This document shows, one piece after another, positions 56,438 through 64,000 of a stretch of 64,000 bases of DNA. The position numbers were made by a program, and so were the translations under genes. Positions within the stretch are counted from its first letter, which is position 1; each line of letters begins with the position of its first letter. The stretch comes from DATBVX01 sp963810775 (GTDB lineage: Bacteria > Pseudomonadota > Gammaproteobacteria > Steroidobacterales > Steroidobacteraceae). The notes below the pieces were generated by a model. The model worked only from the letters and a program-made list of their open reading frames with translations. It was not told the DNA's origin and ran no database searches. The stretch covers positions 1-64,000 of the forward strand of contig CAWEOT010000006.1 in assembly GCA_963810775.1 (NCBI GenBank), written 5' to 3'.

Positions 56438-58006
56438 TCAGAATCGATATTCATAGGTAATGAAGGCATGCACCGTCTCATCGATCTGTTCCGTGATTTG
56501 ATCGTCCGCACGATCGAATCCGAGCCCTATCCTGAAATCGCTCTTCACTCCTGGAAGGACTGCAGCCAATTCAACTTCCCAAGCATCGACCGGTTCCTGG
56601 GCGGCTGTGTTGATGGTATCGGGAACTGCTCCGCCTCGGTTCAGCTCGGCATAGCGAACCAGCATTGACGCGCTCCAGGCGCGCGGCGTCATGAACTGCA
56701 ACCCGAATGTGTAACTCCTGCCATCGCCATCCATCGAATGGCCGACCGGACGGCCGTAATATCGATACCCCTCGATCGGAAACAGGTGATTTGTATACGC
56801 GCAATCGAACACAACTGACGCGCCTCCTGAACTGTCGCCGCAAGTCGTGTAAGCAACCTCGCCATGCGCCCGCCACATGAAGCCGTGCTGCGTAGCCCAC
56901 CAGCTCTCAGCACCCCAAAGAGTTAGTTCCCGGCCGATGCGAAAACTCGTGCCGCTGAGGTCCCCGGACTCGCCGGTCTTCTGATAGTAGAAACTCACAG
57001 GAAACCATTTCGCCGGGGATCCCCAGCGAAAGCTGTAGCCTCCCAACTGATTTCCCGGCTCCTCCTCGGGGCTCACCACCACGCCTGCGCTGTCTTTGCC
57101 CGTGAGCACATGCCAGAACGCATCCAGATCGCAGGGCAAACCTTCCGCACACCACTGCGCCGTCCTTTCCAGCGCGAACTCGAAGCCGCGAAACGGATGC
57201 ACGGAGCCGATCTTGACGTTCGAGAACGGCCTGAAAGACAGCCGCGTGCCAAAGAGCAGGGGGTGATCGCGATCTTCGCGGTGTTCCTCCATTCTTCCCA
57301 TGAAGGTCGTAAAGCGCCAGGGGCCGATCCAGCTCAGCCACTTCGACTCGAACGGTTTGGAGGACTCGCGATCGAGAGCGATCGCCGGAATCGGACGCGC
57401 GTTATTCGAGAGCAACAGGCTTCCGTCCCAGCCGGGGCCCCACCATCGATCGAGCCAACCTGCAGTCAGGAGCCAATTACCGAGGCGCATCGAACCGTAC
57501 GTGCCATCAAGCCGCACATCTTTGTCATCATCGGGGTCGGATACCAGTTGCACCGCCAAACGTCCGGCGAATCGCTCGCCGGCGTCGCTCAGCGTGCCAC
57601 CGATCTCACCCTCTTCACGCGGCGTGTCTTCGAAGGTTCGCAGCACGATGGGGTCCGCAGCGACGGAGATGTGTCCCGTGGTCCGGAATGCGTCGCGACG
57701 AAACATCGACAGTCGATGCTGCACGCGACCGATCGCGGCGAGCTGACCTGCGGACAGGTGTTCACGCCCCTTGACGTTTTCCAACGCCCAGGCGATGTCG
57801 GCCGACGGGATTGGCCATGACGTCAGAACGACATCGATGACTCCGGAATCCACGAGGTACTGAATGTCGCTTCTCAACGCGCTGTCGCCAGCATCCAGCC
57901 AAGCCTCGGCATTGACGCTGGAAGCGAAGAACAGGGACAGCGAAAGGAGTACGGCTCGTCCTGTGACTGCGGATTCGATCAAAGCCTTGTGAAGGCTGTC
58001 CGTCAT
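56438..58006 (-). CDS. wzi: Capsule assembly Wzi-family outer-membrane protein, copy 2
   Basis: A 522-residue paralog of the downstream gene with the same layout: leader, WLDAGDSALRSDIQYLVDSGVI, WWGPGWDGSLLLSNNARPIPAIALDR and a C-terminal barrel ending YEYRF. The two proteins share motifs along the whole length but differ in many positions, so the duplication is not recent. The start at 58006 has AAGGAG eight bases upstream and beats the ATG at 58090. It is separated from the second copy by about 100 bases. Confidence 0.83.
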   Translation of the reverse strand: MTDSLHKALIESAVTGRAVLLSLSLFFASSVNAEAWLDAGDSALRSDIQYLVDSGVIDVVLTSWPIPSADIAWALENVKGREHLSAGQLAAIGRVQHRLSMFRRDAFRTTGHISVAADPIVLRTFEDTPREEGEIGGTLSDAGERFAGRLAVQLVSDPDDDKDVRLDGTYGSMRLGNWLLTAGWLDRWWGPGWDGSLLLSNNARPIPAIALDRESSKPFESKWLSWIGPWRFTTFMGRMEEHREDRDHPLLFGTRLSFRPFSNVKIGSVHPFRGFEFALERTAQWCAEGLPCDLDAFWHVLTGKDSAGVVVSPEEEPGNQLGGYSFRWGSPAKWFPVSFYYQKTGESGDLSGTSFRIGRELTLWGAESWWATQHGFMWRAHGEVAYTTCGDSSGGASVVFDCAYTNHLFPIEGYRYYGRPVGHSMDGDGRSYTFGLQFMTPRAWSASMLVRYAELNRGGAVPDTINTAAQEPVDAWEVELAAVLPGVKSDFRIGLGFDRADDQITEQIDETVHAFITYEYRF

Positions 58007-58127
58007 CCACTCCGCTCCTTGGGCAAAGCGCGCGAGATTAGCGTAACGGACGCGGAGCGCAAGCTTGCGAATGACGCGCAAGGGAGACAACTCAGCTCAT
58101 TTGTGTTGGTGCGCGCTGTATTGTCTC

Positions 58128-59771
58128 TCATCGCCAACGAGCTACGTACTCCAGTAGCCCGCTCAGCTCGTGCCCGCTTGCGATTGCCGGCGCCGGATCA
58201 GTCACGACCGGAATCAGTTTGTCCGCGACTTTCTTGCCGAGTTCCACGCCCCACTGATCGAAGGGGTTGATATCCCAGATCACGCTCTGCACGAATACCT
58301 TGTGCTCATAGAGCGCAATCAACTTTCCGAGTGTGAGCGGATCGAGCCGCTGGAACAGCAGGATACTGTTTGGACGATTGCCCGGGTGCACTTTGTGCGG
58401 CACGAGCTCCCCGAGTCTCGCCCCCACCGCGCCGCCCGCCGCCAAGTCCTTGCGCACCTGCGCTTCATCCTGCCCTGTCATGAAGGCCTGCGCCTGTGCG
58501 AAGCAGTTCGCGAGCGCAAGGCTCTGTTGATCAGGGAAGCCGCTCGAACTTTGTACCGGCGCGAGGAGGTCGAGCGCCACGTCCGCTGTGCCTTGATGAA
58601 GCAGCTGAAAGAATGAGTGCTGTGCATTTGAGCCTGGCTCGCCCCACAGTACGGCTCCGGTGTCGTATTCAACGTCGTGCCCGTCGCGCGTCACGCGCTT
58701 GCCATTGCTCTCCATCTCGAGCTGTTGCAAGTAGGCCGGCAAGCGATGCAATCGCTGATCGTATGGCAGGACTGCATGGCTCGGTATCGCCAGGAAATTG
58801 CGATTCCAGACGCCGATCAGCCCGAGCAGGACCGGCAGGTTGCGTTCCAGCGGTGTCGATGCGAAGTGTTCATCCATCATCCGGCCGCCGTCGAGAAACG
58901 CCTGGAAGTTCTCCGTACCGATTGCCAGGGCAAGCGAGACCCCGATCGATGACCAGAGGGAATATCGACCGCCGACCCAGTCCCACATGGTGAACCGCAG
59001 CGCAGGGCCAATGCCGAACTCGTCCATCGCACGCTGGTTCACGGACACCGCGGCGAAGTGTTTTGGCAGTGCCGCCGCGCCGAGGCGCTCGACAATCCAG
59101 CGACGTGCCAGCTGCGCATTCGACATGGTCTCGAGCGTCGTGAGGGTCTTCGAGCAGATGACCACGAGCGTTGTTTCGGGGTTTGCGGACGCGATGGCAT
59201 CCGCAAGCTGGCAGCCATCGACATTCGACACAAAATGCATCTCGAGCCCGCGCGCGCGAAATCTCGCAAGGGCTTCGACTGCCATCATTGGACCGAGATC
59301 GGAGCCTCCGATGCCGATATTGATTACGGCCTCGAACTTCTTGCCGGTATGACCTGTGACTCGTCCCTCGTACACGTCGCGCACGAAGCCAAAGACTTTC
59401 TCCCGCTCGACCTTGACGTCGCGCATGACGTCGTGACCGTTCACGAACAGCGATTGATCCAACGACCGGCGCAGTGCCGTGTGCAGAGCTGGCCGGCCCT
59501 CCGTGTTGTTGACGGGCTCACCAGCCAAAAGAGCGACGATCCGCATCTCGAGCTCGCACTCCCGTGCCAGCTGGATGAGGAGCGCAATCGTTTCAGGCTG
59601 CAGCCGTTGTCGCGAGAAATCGAACAGCAGATCGATGGCTTCACGGGACAGGCTGACGAAGCGGCGTGGATCCGCGGCAAACATGTCGCGCACCTTGTGT
59701 GCGCCGAGTTGCTCGCGGTGCTGTTCGAGCGCCTGCCAGGCGGGAAGATTCAAGCGCGAAGAAGCGGCCAT
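58128..59771 (-). CDS. pgi: Glucose-6-phosphate isomerase
   Basis: A 547-residue cytoplasmic enzyme converting glucose-6-phosphate and fructose-6-phosphate. VINIGIGGSDLGPMMAVEAL, VVICSKTLTTLETM and GIGPALRFTMWDWVGGRYSLWSSI are substrate-binding segments in fragments, and GEPGSNAQHSFFQLLHQG carries the catalytic histidine. The full-length family size is about 550. The start at 59771 fits the family N-terminus (LNLPAWQALEQH). It links central metabolism to the mannose and UDP-sugar branches. Confidence 0.94.
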   Translation of the reverse strand: MAASSRLNLPAWQALEQHREQLGAHKVRDMFAADPRRFVSLSREAIDLLFDFSRQRLQPETIALLIQLARECELEMRIVALLAGEPVNNTEGRPALHTALRRSLDQSLFVNGHDVMRDVKVEREKVFGFVRDVYEGRVTGHTGKKFEAVINIGIGGSDLGPMMAVEALARFRARGLEMHFVSNVDGCQLADAIASANPETTLVVICSKTLTTLETMSNAQLARRWIVERLGAAALPKHFAAVSVNQRAMDEFGIGPALRFTMWDWVGGRYSLWSSIGVSLALAIGTENFQAFLDGGRMMDEHFASTPLERNLPVLLGLIGVWNRNFLAIPSHAVLPYDQRLHRLPAYLQQLEMESNGKRVTRDGHDVEYDTGAVLWGEPGSNAQHSFFQLLHQGTADVALDLLAPVQSSSGFPDQQSLALANCFAQAQAFMTGQDEAQVRKDLAAGGAVGARLGELVPHKVHPGNRPNSILLFQRLDPLTLGKLIALYEHKVFVQSVIWDINPFDQWGVELGKKVADKLIPVVTDPAPAIASGHELSGLLEYVARWR

Positions 59772-59854
59772 GGCCGAGAGCCTTGCTGGTGCACCTGCCG
59801 AGAGTATTGCAGGAGCGCGGTCGCGGGGGTATCCGTCGGGCTTATCTGGAAGCT

Positions 59855-60865
59855 TCAGTTGGTTCGGTAATAGCCCCGATACCACTCGACGAAGCGCTTC
59901 ACTCCGACCTCCACGGGCGTCGCCGGTTTGTAGCCAACCTCCCGCACCAGGTCCTCGACGTCGGCAAAGGTATCCGGAACATCGCCTGGCTGCATCGGCA
60001 GCATGTTCTTGATCGCCTTGCGCCCCAGCTCCGCTTCAATCACCTCGATGTAGCGCATCAACTCAGTCGGGCGATTATTGCCGATGTTGTAGATCCGATA
60101 CGGGGCGCGGCTGGTCGCAGGATCCGGCGCATCACCGTTCCAGGCTGGATTCGCCTTCGCCACCCGGTCCGAAGCCCGGATCACGCCTTCGACGATATCG
60201 TCGACGTAGGTGAAGTCGCGGCGGTGATTACCATAGTTGAAGACATCGATCGGCTTGCCCGCGAGGATACTGCTCGTAAAAAGGAACAGCGCCATGTCCG
60301 GCCGACCGAAGGGTCCGTAGACTGTGAAGAAACGCAGTCCCGTCGTCGGCAAGCCATGCAGATAGGAATACGTGTGCGCCATGAGCTCGTTGGCTTTCTT
60401 GGTCGCCGCGTATATCGAGAGTGGGTGATCGACGTTTTGGTGCACCGAGAACGGCATCTTCGTGTTCGCGCCGTACACCGAGCTGGTCGACGCGTACACA
60501 AGGTGCTCGACGCCTGACTGTCGGCAGCCCTCGAGGATGTTCATGAAACCGACCACGTTGCTGTCGACGTATGCGTGCGGGTTGGTGAGCGAATAGCGCA
60601 CGCCCGCCTGCGCTGCGAGGTGAATGACACGCGGAAACTTTTCGCGCTCAAACAATGCCACCATCCCCGCGCGGTCCGCCACGTCGAGCTTGACGAAGCG
60701 AAAGCGAGTATTGCCCTCGAGCTGCTTGAGTCGGGCCTGCTTCAGCGTGACGTCGTAGTACTCGTTGAGATTGTCGAGCCCCACAACCTCATCGCCGCGA
60801 TTGAGCAGCGCGCGCGCTGTGTGGTAGCCGATGAAACCGGCTGCGCCGGTGACGAGAATCTTCAC
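59855..60865 (-). CDS. UDP-glucuronate 4-epimerase (CapI/LspL family)
   Basis: A 336-residue short-chain epimerase. The NAD loop is TGAAGFIGYHTARAL. The catalytic S-Y-K set is in ASTSSVYG and SIYAATKKANELM. The segments GVRYSLTNPHAY and RFFTVYGPFGRPDMALF are typical of UDP-glucuronate epimerases, which give UDP-galacturonate. Starts GTG 60865, directly after the TviB-type gene. Epimerisation of a HexNAcA is the alternative. It uses the product of Ugd or of the next gene. Confidence 0.86.
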   Translation of the reverse strand: MKILVTGAAGFIGYHTARALLNRGDEVVGLDNLNEYYDVTLKQARLKQLEGNTRFRFVKLDVADRAGMVALFEREKFPRVIHLAAQAGVRYSLTNPHAYVDSNVVGFMNILEGCRQSGVEHLVYASTSSVYGANTKMPFSVHQNVDHPLSIYAATKKANELMAHTYSYLHGLPTTGLRFFTVYGPFGRPDMALFLFTSSILAGKPIDVFNYGNHRRDFTYVDDIVEGVIRASDRVAKANPAWNGDAPDPATSRAPYRIYNIGNNRPTELMRYIEVIEAELGRKAIKNMLPMQPGDVPDTFADVEDLVREVGYKPATPVEVGVKRFVEWYRGYYRTN

Positions 60866-60868
60866 GCG

Positions 60869-62170
60869 CTACAGCCTTCCGTCAACTTCGTGCGGTCGGA
60901 ACACATACTTGATGTCGTACAGGACGTGATCGCGCTTGGCCAGCGCCTTGATCTTCGCGAGCCCCATGTCGCGAAACTCCTTGTGTGCAACAGCCATGAC
61001 GATCGCATCGTAGCCTGACTTGCGCGGCGTCCTCACAGGCTTGAGCCCGTATTCATGCTGTGCCTCGCGTCCGTCGACCCAGGGATCATAGACATCCACC
61101 TTGGCGCCGTACTTCTCGAGCTCACGCACGACGTCGACCACCTTCGAATTGCGCACGTCGGGGCAGTTCTCCTTGAACGTCATTCCCATGACGAGAATGC
61201 GGGCGCCCTTGACGTGGATCCGGCGCAGATTCATCCGTCGCACTACTTCGCTCGCCACATAAAGCGCCATGTTGTCGTTGAGCCGGCGCCCCGCGAGGAT
61301 CATCTCCGGGTGATAGCCGATCTCCTGTGCCTTGTGCGTCAGGTAGTACGGATCGACGCCGATGCAATGGCCCCCAACCAGTCCCGGCCGGAAGGGCAGA
61401 AAGTTCCATTTGGTACCCGCGGCGAGTAGTACTTCCTCAGTGTCGATGCCGAGCCGATTGAAGATCAGCGCGAGCTCGTTAATGAGCGCGATGTTGACGT
61501 CGCGCTGTGTGTTCTCGATGACCTTCGCCGCCTCTGCAACGCGGATGCTTGAGGCGCGATGGGTCCCGGCCGTGATAATCGTGCCGTAGAGCGAATCGAC
61601 GAACTCGGCAATTTCAGGCGTCGAGCCTGCAGTGATCTTGCGGATCGTGGTCAGCCGGTGCTCCTTGTCGCCGGGGTTGATGCGCTCCGGGCTGTAGCCG
61701 GCAAAGAAATCAGTGTTGAACTTGAGTCCCGAGTGCTTCTCCAGCACCGGCACGCACACCTCTTCGGTACAGCCGGGATATACCGTCGATTCGTAGACAA
61801 CGACGTCGCCCTTCTTCAGGACCTGCGCCACCGTCTCGCTCGCCTTGACGAGCGGTGTCAGGTCGGGCCGCTTGTAGTTGTCGATCGGCGTCGGCACCGT
61901 GACGATGAACACGCGGCAAGTCTTGAGGTCCGCTGTCCTGCTGGTGAACCGAAGCCGCGTCGCCGACTTCAATTCTGCTCGCGTCAGTTCGAGGGTGCTG
62001 TCCTTTCCCGCCTTGAGCTCGGCGATGCGCTGCGGCTTGATGTCAAAACCGACCGTATGAAGGTGTTTGCCGAATTCGGCCGCGAGCGGCAGCCCTACAT
62101 AACCCAAACCAATGACGCCGATCCGACAGTTCCTCAAGGCAGGCACGCGCTGACTCCGATGAATTCGCAT
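60869..62170 (-). CDS. tviB: UDP-N-acetylhexosamine 6-dehydrogenase (TviB/WbpO family)
   Basis: A 433-residue NAD-dependent dehydrogenase. IGVIGLGYVGLPLAAEFGK is the Rossmann loop. The catalytic cysteine is in RPGLVGGHCIGVDPYYL near residue 270, and YESTVYPGCTEEVC and SPERINPGD are conserved. The family oxidises UDP-GlcNAc or UDP-GalNAc to the uronate, as in Vi antigen. With the adjacent epimerase it could make UDP-GalNAcA. Start ATG 62170. Confidence 0.88.
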   Translation of the reverse strand: MRIHRSQRVPALRNCRIGVIGLGYVGLPLAAEFGKHLHTVGFDIKPQRIAELKAGKDSTLELTRAELKSATRLRFTSRTADLKTCRVFIVTVPTPIDNYKRPDLTPLVKASETVAQVLKKGDVVVYESTVYPGCTEEVCVPVLEKHSGLKFNTDFFAGYSPERINPGDKEHRLTTIRKITAGSTPEIAEFVDSLYGTIITAGTHRASSIRVAEAAKVIENTQRDVNIALINELALIFNRLGIDTEEVLLAAGTKWNFLPFRPGLVGGHCIGVDPYYLTHKAQEIGYHPEMILAGRRLNDNMALYVASEVVRRMNLRRIHVKGARILVMGMTFKENCPDVRNSKVVDVVRELEKYGAKVDVYDPWVDGREAQHEYGLKPVRTPRKSGYDAIVMAVAHKEFRDMGLAKIKALAKRDHVLYDIKYVFRPHEVDGRL

Positions 62171-62247
62171 TGGTTGTTGGCACTCATTGTCGCGAATTCA
62201 GCGGGTTCTCGGGCGAGAATTGGCTCGCAAGTCCAGAGCCTCGGCAT

Positions 62248-62949
62248 TCAAAATCGCGCCCCCACACCGCCCGAGACCTGGTCGATGGTTCTCAGGAACC
62301 GCTCGTGCGCTTCGATCTCTTCCGCGCTGGCCCGAACAATGAGGAGCGGCACCTCCGCCCTCACCGCCCGCGGAATCGGCTGCACGCGGATCTGGCCCGT
62401 CGCTTCGGCTCCACCGAGGATCAGGGCGCCCTGCCCACCCGTCATGGCCAGGTACACGTCGGCGAGGATGCGCGCGTCGAGCAATGCCCCATGCAGCTCG
62501 CGATGCGAGTTGTCGATCGAATAGCGCTTGCAGAGCGCGTCGAGACTGTTGCGCTGGCCGGGGTGCATCTGGCGGGCGAGTACCAGCGTATCGAGTACCG
62601 TGCACAACGCATTCATCGGCGAGCGCGTACCCTCGAGGCGACGCAGTTCCATGTCCAGAAATCCGACGTCGAACGGCGCGTTATGGATCACTAGCTCGGC
62701 GCCCGCGACGAAGTGCAGAAATTCCTCCGCGATCTGGGCGAAGCGCGGCTGGTTGACGAGAAACTCGTTCGTTATCCCGTGCACGTTGCGCGCGCCGTAG
62801 TCGATCTCGCGGTCAGGGCATAGATAGCGATGAAAGTTGCGCCCGGTGTGGCGCCGATTGATGAGCTCCACGCAACCGATTTCGATGATGCGATGGTCGA
62901 GTCCCAGCTCCAGGCCGGTGGTTTCGGTATCAAGCACGATCTGACGCAT
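62248..62949 (-). CDS. dnaQ: DNA polymerase III epsilon subunit (3'-5' proofreading exonuclease)
   Basis: A 233-residue nuclease. Catalytic motifs: VLDTETTGL (D-x-E) at residues 5-13, HNAPFDVGFLD near residue 98, and HRELHGALLDARIL with the catalytic H and D near residue 153. The C-terminal tail would bind the alpha subunit. It overlaps rnhA by 20 bases in the order rnhA-dnaQ, a common arrangement in gammaproteobacteria. Confidence 0.94.
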   Translation of the reverse strand: MRQIVLDTETTGLELGLDHRIIEIGCVELINRRHTGRNFHRYLCPDREIDYGARNVHGITNEFLVNQPRFAQIAEEFLHFVAGAELVIHNAPFDVGFLDMELRRLEGTRSPMNALCTVLDTLVLARQMHPGQRNSLDALCKRYSIDNSHRELHGALLDARILADVYLAMTGGQGALILGGAEATGQIRVQPIPRAVRAEVPLLIVRASAEEIEAHERFLRTIDQVSGGVGARF

Positions 62950-63388
62950 CGAACCCCACTAGCTCATCGATTGCTTCGTTGGCAAGTCTATCCACGCGCT
63001 CGTTTCCTGCAATGCCCGCATGCCCTCGCACCCAGTGCCATTCGATCTCATGGCGCTGGCTCAGCGCATCGAGTTCCTGCCAGAGATCCACGTTCTTCAC
63101 CGGCTGGCGGGCCGCGGTCTTCCAGCCGCGCTGCTTCCATTGCGCCAGCCACTCGGTAACTCCGCGCTTCACGTACTCCGAATCCGTGTGCAGGCTGACC
63201 TGGCACTTGCGTCGCAAGGCTTCGAGGGCGCGAATGGCAGCGGTGAGCTCCATGCGATTGTTGGTCGTGTGATCCTCGGCGCCCTGGAGAACCTTCTCAT
63301 GTTCACCGGAGATCAGCACGGCAGCCCAGCCCCCGGGACCTGGATTGCCGCGACACGCACCATCGGTCCAGATTTCTACGTCTTTCAC
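62930..63388 (-). CDS. rnhA: Ribonuclease HI
   Basis: A 152-residue enzyme cutting the RNA strand of RNA-DNA hybrids. The DEDD residues are seen in WTDGACRGNPGPGGW, NRMELTAAI, HTDSEYV and GNERVDRLAN. The start is GTG at 63388, overlapping the methyltransferase stop by four bases (GTGA). It overlaps dnaQ downstream. Confidence 0.94.
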   Translation of the reverse strand: MKDVEIWTDGACRGNPGPGGWAAVLISGEHEKVLQGAEDHTTNNRMELTAAIRALEALRRKCQVSLHTDSEYVKRGVTEWLAQWKQRGWKTAARQPVKNVDLWQELDALSQRHEIEWHWVRGHAGIAGNERVDRLANEAIDELVGFDASDRA

Positions 63389-64000
63389 GAGCGCATTCGC
63401 GGCGTCGGCTCGACCAGCCCGCCGACCATCGAACGTCGTTCGCGCCATTTCGGGCGGACGGGTGTGAGTGTATAGGTGCGTTTGCGTGCCTTGATGAGGT
63501 ACGCGCCCGCCGGCAGCAGCCGATGCGGCGTGAATCCGGAGGCTGTCACGGAAATCGAAGCGCCACGTCGCGGGGTCAGCGGCAGGCGGTACAGGTAGCG
63601 GCGCACAGCCGTGACTTCAAAACCGAGCAGCGCAAACCAATCGCGCACCCGGCTCTCCGGAATGAGTCTCGCAAGCCCTGGCGGAAAGCCTTCACTCGAA
63701 AGACGATGCCTGGCACCCCAGGTTCCCATCGCGCTGAACCCGAGGACCAGGAGCTGGCCCTCGGCCACGAGGACGCGGGCGACCTCACGCAGCACCGCGT
63801 GCGGATCGGTGTCGGTTTCCAGGGTGTGCGGCAGCAGGACTGCGTCGACGGAGTCCGAAGCGACCGGCAGGGACTCGGTCTTGCAGAACACCTGCGCCTG
63901 CCCTGCCAGTGCGGAACAGATCACAGTCTGGCGCTGGGTTCTGGCCGCGGGGAGGTAGGTTTTCGGATCGCCCCATGTGCCGATCTGCACGAAGTGGATG
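63385..64000 (-). CDS. SAM-dependent methyltransferase, 5' end cut off by the window
   Basis: The C-terminal 200 residues of a class I methyltransferase of the type found next to rnhA and dnaQ. VDAVLLPHTLETDTDPHAVLREVARVL and GQLLVLGFSAMGTWG lie after motif I, which is outside the window. The frame stays open to the last base, so the GTG at 63990 is internal. No function is established; the fixed rnhA neighbourhood suggests a conserved housekeeping role. Confidence 0.8.
   Translation of the reverse strand, partial: IHFVQIGTWGDPKTYLPAARTQRQTVICSALAGQAQVFCKTESLPVASDSVDAVLLPHTLETDTDPHAVLREVARVLVAEGQLLVLGFSAMGTWGARHRLSSEGFPPGLARLIPESRVRDWFALLGFEVTAVRRYLYRLPLTPRRGASISVTASGFTPHRLLPAGAYLIKARKRTYTLTPVRPKWRERRSMVGGLVEPTPRMRS

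Noticed and set aside
58058..58069. CGCAAGCTTGCG palindrome upstream of the second Wzi
   Set aside because: Only 12 bp and not linked to a clear promoter. It could occur by chance.
1..64000. tRNA, rRNA, CRISPR array or insertion sequence
   Set aside because: No cloverleaf, rRNA signature, regular short repeats or transposase motifs were recognised by eye. A model search would be needed to exclude small RNAs.

Overview
The window is GC-rich bacterial chromosome. Its gene families (pgi, dnaQ-rnhA, the Pgl-type and Pse-type sugar pathways, RfaH, Wzi, a MarR-type exopolysaccharide regulator) point to a gammaproteobacterium, possibly near Xanthomonadales, Nevskiales or Steroidobacterales; the genus is an inference with low confidence. 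From about 6.1 kb to the right end almost every gene is on the minus strand, so transcription runs right to left. The one clear exception is a plus-strand methyltransferase at 17 kb.

Layout. 0-4.6 kb: end of a LysE-type exporter, a small secreted protein, and a large hybrid histidine kinase broken by two apparent frameshifts. 4.6-6.1 kb: a more AT-rich patch with a decayed acyltransferase between two attC-like inverted repeats. 6.1-7.6 kb: a GH16-like lipoprotein and a DUF2269-type membrane protein. 7.6-56 kb: a very large surface-polysaccharide locus. It holds GDP-mannose genes (manB, manC), UDP-glucose dehydrogenase, a UDP-diNAc-bacillosamine set (PglF, PglE, PglD, PglC-like), four GT4 glycosyltransferases, three asparagine-synthetase-type amidotransferases, many methyltransferases, a Wzy-type polymerase or ligase, a nonulosonic (pseudaminic-type) acid subcluster (37.5-48 kb), a PglK-like ABC flippase, Wzz, a MarR-type regulator, RfaH, a Wza-like SLBB exporter and Wzi. 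56-62 kb: a second Wzi, pgi, a UDP-glucuronate 4-epimerase and a TviB-type dehydrogenase. 62-64 kb: dnaQ, rnhA and the end of a methyltransferase.

How it works together (inference). Sugar-nucleotide enzymes supply GDP-Man, UDP-GlcA, UDP-GalA, UDP-HexNAcA, UDP-diNAcBac and a CMP-nonulosonate. PglC starts the repeat on undecaprenyl phosphate, and the glycosyltransferases, methyltransferases, acetyltransferases and amidotransferases build and decorate it. The ABC flippase moves it across the inner membrane, Wzy with Wzz polymerises it, and the Wza/Wzi proteins export and hold it. A perfect ops element (GGCGGTAGCGTG) sits just before wzz, next to an rfaH homolog. The rfaH promoter carries a long palindrome where the neighbouring MarR-type regulator could bind. 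This suggests a self-contained switch for an operon of roughly 43 kb.

Quality caution. Many conserved genes have single-base frameshifts, densest at 45.6-48.0 kb where pseB and pseC are interrupted about every 15-125 bases while the encoded protein stays conserved. This looks like uncorrected sequencing indels more than gene decay. No tRNA, rRNA, CRISPR array or insertion sequence was recognised.
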